Assembly (NCBI GenBank): GCA_963811905.1
Contig: CAWETK010000011.1
Location: 1 to 64,000 of the forward strand
From: DATFVA01 sp963811905
GTDB taxonomy: Bacteria > Bacteroidota > Ignavibacteria > Ignavibacteriales > Ignavibacteriaceae
Length of the DNA: 64,000 nt
Reading direction: 5' to 3'
A model generated the notes under the pieces. It made no database searches and was not told where the DNA came from. It saw only the letters and a list, made by a program, of their open reading frames with translations. This document shows positions 61,999 through 64,000 of the stretch, piece by piece (position 1 is the first letter of the stretch; each line of letters opens with the position of its first letter). The translations under genes were made by a program, and so were the position numbers.

Positions 61999-62709
61999 AT
62001 GAAGCATAACCACAAAAGCACTGCAGTCTGCCAGATATGTAAAAAAGAAAAGAAATTGAGTGAATTAATGCCCGGAATATCCGTGCCCAATTCAATAGTA
62101 AACCTTATAACCGCACAGAACTACCAGTGGGATCCTGAGGGATTTATCTGTCTGGAAGACCTTAATAAATTCAGATCGGAGTTTGTAAAGGGAATTCTTA
62201 CAGAGGAAAAAGGAACGCTTTCTGAATTTGAAAAGGAAGTGTTCGATAGTATTGTTGAACGCGATATTCTTTCAAAAGATGTAGATGCGGCGTATGAAAC
62301 AAAATCCTCCTGGGGAGAAAAATTATCCGATAAAATTGCAAAGTTTGGCGGGAGTTGGCCCTTTATCATCTTATTTCTTCTCTTTATTCTGATCTGGATG
62401 ATAATTAACGTGATCATTCTGTCAAGCCGTAGTTTCGATCCCTATCCCTTCATCCTTTTAAATCTTGTGCTCTCCTGCGTAGCAGCAATACAGGCGCCTG
62501 TAATCATGATGAGCCAGAACAGGCAGGAATCAAAGGACAGGGCTCGTTCTATGCACGACTACCAGATTAATCTGAAGGCTGAAGTGGAAATAAGGAGACT
62601 TCATGATAAAATGGATCATTTGCTGAAACAACAGGGAATGCGGATGCTTGAAATTCAGCAGATACAGATGGAAATGATAGAGGAAATTTCTAAAAATCTA
62701 AAAAAATAA
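61999..62709 (+). CDS. DUF1003 membrane protein with N-terminal CxxC
   Basis: A 236-residue protein of the DUF1003 family. Cys11 and Cys14 (VCQIC), with Cys near 51 (GFICLED), suggest a small metal-binding head. Two membrane helices lie near 119-140 (WPFIILFLLFILIWMIINVII) and 148-170 (PYPFILLNLVLSCVAAIQAPVI). The MMSQNRQESKDRARSMHDYQINLKAEVEI motif that defines DUF1003 follows. The last 55 residues look like coiled coil (KMDHLLKQQGMRMLEIQQIQ). Function unknown. GAGGA precedes the ATG. RidA follows after 11 bases. Confidence 0.92.
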   Translation: MKHNHKSTAVCQICKKEKKLSELMPGISVPNSIVNLITAQNYQWDPEGFICLEDLNKFRSEFVKGILTEEKGTLSEFEKEVFDSIVERDILSKDVDAAYETKSSWGEKLSDKIAKFGGSWPFIILFLLFILIWMIINVIILSSRSFDPYPFILLNLVLSCVAAIQAPVIMMSQNRQESKDRARSMHDYQINLKAEVEIRRLHDKMDHLLKQQGMRMLEIQQIQMEMIEEISKNLKK

Positions 62710-62720
62710 TCGAGGGTCAA

Positions 62721-63107
62721 ATGGCTGATAGAATCAATATTTCGTCCGGGGCGAAATGGGAGGCGATCGTGGGATATTCCAGAGCGGTGAGGATCGGTAA
62801 TATAATCGAAATTGCAGGTACGGTAGCCTCCGAAGGGGAGCGGGTACTGGATGATCTAAATGCCTATGAACAGACAAAATTCATTCTCGCAAAAATTGAA
62901 AAAACTCTTAAGGAAGCCGGCGCCTCACTTAAAGATGTGATACGCACGAGGATGTTTGTAACCGACATTTCAAAATGGAATGAAATAGGAAAAGCTCACG
63001 GGGAATACTTTAAAGAAATAAAACCCGTTACTACCATGGTCGAAGTAAAATCTCTTATTTCACCGGGGCTTGTAGTTGAGATTGAAGCCACAGCAATTAT
63101 AAATTGA
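62721..63107 (+). CDS. RidA family (YjgF/YER057c/UK114) protein
   Basis: A 128-residue trimeric protein. RidA family members hydrolyse reactive enamine/imine intermediates from pyridoxal-phosphate enzymes. Visible: SGAKWEAIVGYSRAVRIGNIIEIAGTVA at 8-35, QTKFILAKIEKTLKEAGASLKDVIRTRMFVTDISKW near 50-85 with the catalytic-type Arg, and VTTMVEVKSLISPGLVVEIEATAI near 103-126. It belongs to the Rid4-7-like side of the family by its start; deaminase activity is therefore not certain. GAGGG precedes the ATG. Confidence 0.9.
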   Translation: MADRINISSGAKWEAIVGYSRAVRIGNIIEIAGTVASEGERVLDDLNAYEQTKFILAKIEKTLKEAGASLKDVIRTRMFVTDISKWNEIGKAHGEYFKEIKPVTTMVEVKSLISPGLVVEIEATAIIN

Positions 63108-63160
63108 TATGAACTTTATTATCTTTCGGTGTATATGAAAAACATAATGGAATGTGATTG

Positions 63161-63646
63161 ATGGAAAACAAAATTCATCCCGGCACAAGGATTGGGCATG
63201 TTCACCTGACAGTATCGGATCTTGATAAGTCATTAAAGTTTTACAGGGATCTGCTCGGTTTTGAGGTTACTGCCTGGTACGGTGATTCGGCGGTATTTTT
63301 ATCGGCAGGTGGATATCACCATCATATTGGATTAAATACGTGGGCTGGAAAAGGAGTTACTCCCCCGCCGCCGGGACATACCGGACTATATCATTTTGCA
63401 ATCCTCCTGCCCAGCCGGAAAGAACTGGCTAAAGTATTTAAGAGACTATGGGAGGTAAACTATCCCCTGGAAGGAGCATCAGATCATGGTGTGTCCGAAT
63501 CAATATATTTAACAGATCCCGATGGGAACGGTGTGGAAATTTATGCAGATAAACCGGAGCCAGAATGGCAGAAAGATAAGTCAGGAAACCTGGTAATGTA
63601 TACCGAAGCTTTGAATCTACCCGATTTATTATCAGAATTAGAGTGA
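63161..63646 (+). CDS. VOC-family dioxygenase/glyoxalase-like protein
   Basis: A 161-residue vicinal-oxygen-chelate protein, close to the catechol-2,3-dioxygenase/CatE N-terminal domain. The first metal His is in IGHVHLTVSDLDKSLKFYRDLLGF near 11-34, followed by HHHIGLNTWAGKG near 58, GLYHFAILLPSRKEL near 78 with a second His, and the final DPDGNGVEIYADKPE near 126-140 with the metal Glu. One domain only. Substrate unknown. ATG 63161 is chosen over the adjoining TTG. Confidence 0.88.
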   Translation: MENKIHPGTRIGHVHLTVSDLDKSLKFYRDLLGFEVTAWYGDSAVFLSAGGYHHHIGLNTWAGKGVTPPPPGHTGLYHFAILLPSRKELAKVFKRLWEVNYPLEGASDHGVSESIYLTDPDGNGVEIYADKPEPEWQKDKSGNLVMYTEALNLPDLLSELE

Positions 63647-63683
63647 ATTTCAATACATTTTATTTACGTAATTGCTTACTTAT

Positions 63684-64000
63684 ATGGCGCAAGATGACTT
63701 AATAAAAGAGTTAGGGGAACTTGGTATGGCTACCCGCCTGAAACGTCTTGGCGAGAGACTCTCTTCAGATGTTGCCCGTATTTACCGGAGCAGAAAACTT
63801 GAATTTGAACCTAAATGGTTTACAACCATGTATGCTTTATATAAAAACGGATCTATGAGCGTGCAGGCACTTGCTCAATCACTCGGATTCACGCATCCTG
63901 CAATTATCCAGTTTGTAAACCAGATGAAAAAGAGGGACCTGGTGGAAACAAGACAAGGTGAGGATAAAAGGGTGAATCTTATCTCGCTTACTCAAAAAGG
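63684..64000 (+). CDS. Partial MarR-family transcriptional regulator (C-terminus off the window)
   Basis: An open frame of at least 105 residues starts at ATG 63684 and runs off the end. It begins MAQDDLIKELGELGMATRLK, then RLGERLSSDVARIYRSRK. LEFEPKWFTTMYALYKNG and the winged helix-turn-helix SVQALAQSLGFTHPAIIQFVNQMKKRDLVETRQGEDKR follow with the beta-wing DKRVNLISLT. Proteins with this N-terminus often carry a C-terminal GNAT acetyltransferase domain, which would lie beyond the window. No ribosome binding site is evident. Confidence 0.82.
   Translation, partial: MAQDDLIKELGELGMATRLKRLGERLSSDVARIYRSRKLEFEPKWFTTMYALYKNGSMSVQALAQSLGFTHPAIIQFVNQMKKRDLVETRQGEDKRVNLISLTQK

Overview
The window comes from an AT-rich bacterial chromosome that is most likely from Ignavibacteria (Ignavibacteriota, the Bacteroidota/Chlorobiota superphylum). 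Two large secreted proteins end in a type IX secretion sorting domain carrying the QNYPNPFNP signature typical of that lineage. A lipoprotein of the WTFGGxxGSCxLYDVAIINENNIWAVGE type and a MAEVKASVIGDLSG-type hypothetical protein also point there. No tRNA, rRNA, CRISPR array, integrase or intact transposase was seen.

Layout. 1-12.4 kb: membrane and envelope genes (partial membrane protein, DedA, secreted subtilase, YtxH, MscL), a GT2/pseudouridine synthase pair, a large DUF2723 glycosyltransferase-like protein, a GT9 glycosyltransferase, a LOG-family protein and YceI with a small membrane partner. 12.5-18.5 kb: L-2-hydroxyglutarate oxidase, Fpg/Nei glycosylase, tandem PRC-barrel protein, GalT-like transferase, FtsH. 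18.8-28.2 kb: a pentose-phosphate block (transketolase, transaldolase-phosphoglucose isomerase fusion, broken HAD hydrolase, 6-phosphogluconate dehydrogenase, glucose-6-phosphate dehydrogenase, disulfide oxidoreductase) that interconverts sugar phosphates and makes NAD(P)H. 28.2-30.0 kb: a repeat-rich island around one hypothetical gene. 30-31.5 kb: stress genes (metallothionein-like, PfpI/DJ-1, Cu/Zn SOD lipoprotein). 31.5-36.4 kb: a complete sugar ABC importer with a DUF72 gene. 36.4-42.6 kb: redox enzymes, an outer-membrane barrel and a baeRF-type protein. 42.6-47.8 kb: a lipoprotein and a 1099-residue T9SS cargo separated by strong hairpins. 48.1-49.9 kb: a probable two-gene restriction-modification system. 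50-55.4 kb: CPA1 antiporter, beta-CASP RNase-like protein, carbamate kinase and ornithine carbamoyltransferase. 55.5-64 kb: pirin, a frameshifted rsgA operon, a 1.15 kb gene-free stretch full of palindromes, an alpha/beta hydrolase, AlkD, DUF1003, RidA, VOC and a partial MarR regulator.

The most unusual signals are: (1) a family of short palindromic repeats with a conserved GCT/GCC loop and compensatory stem changes, placed directly against stop codons at 28.6-28.7 and 61.7-61.9 kb; (2) arrays with a strict 11-bp period around the hypothetical gene at 28.7-29.4 kb; (3) the methyltransferase/PD-(D/E)XK-like pair at 48.1-49.9 kb; (4) the gene-free palindrome-rich stretch at 58.4-59.6 kb. Four single-base frameshifts in three conserved genes (HAD, Rieske/FAD reductase, rsgA twice) suggest assembly or sequencing indels, although real decay is not excluded.
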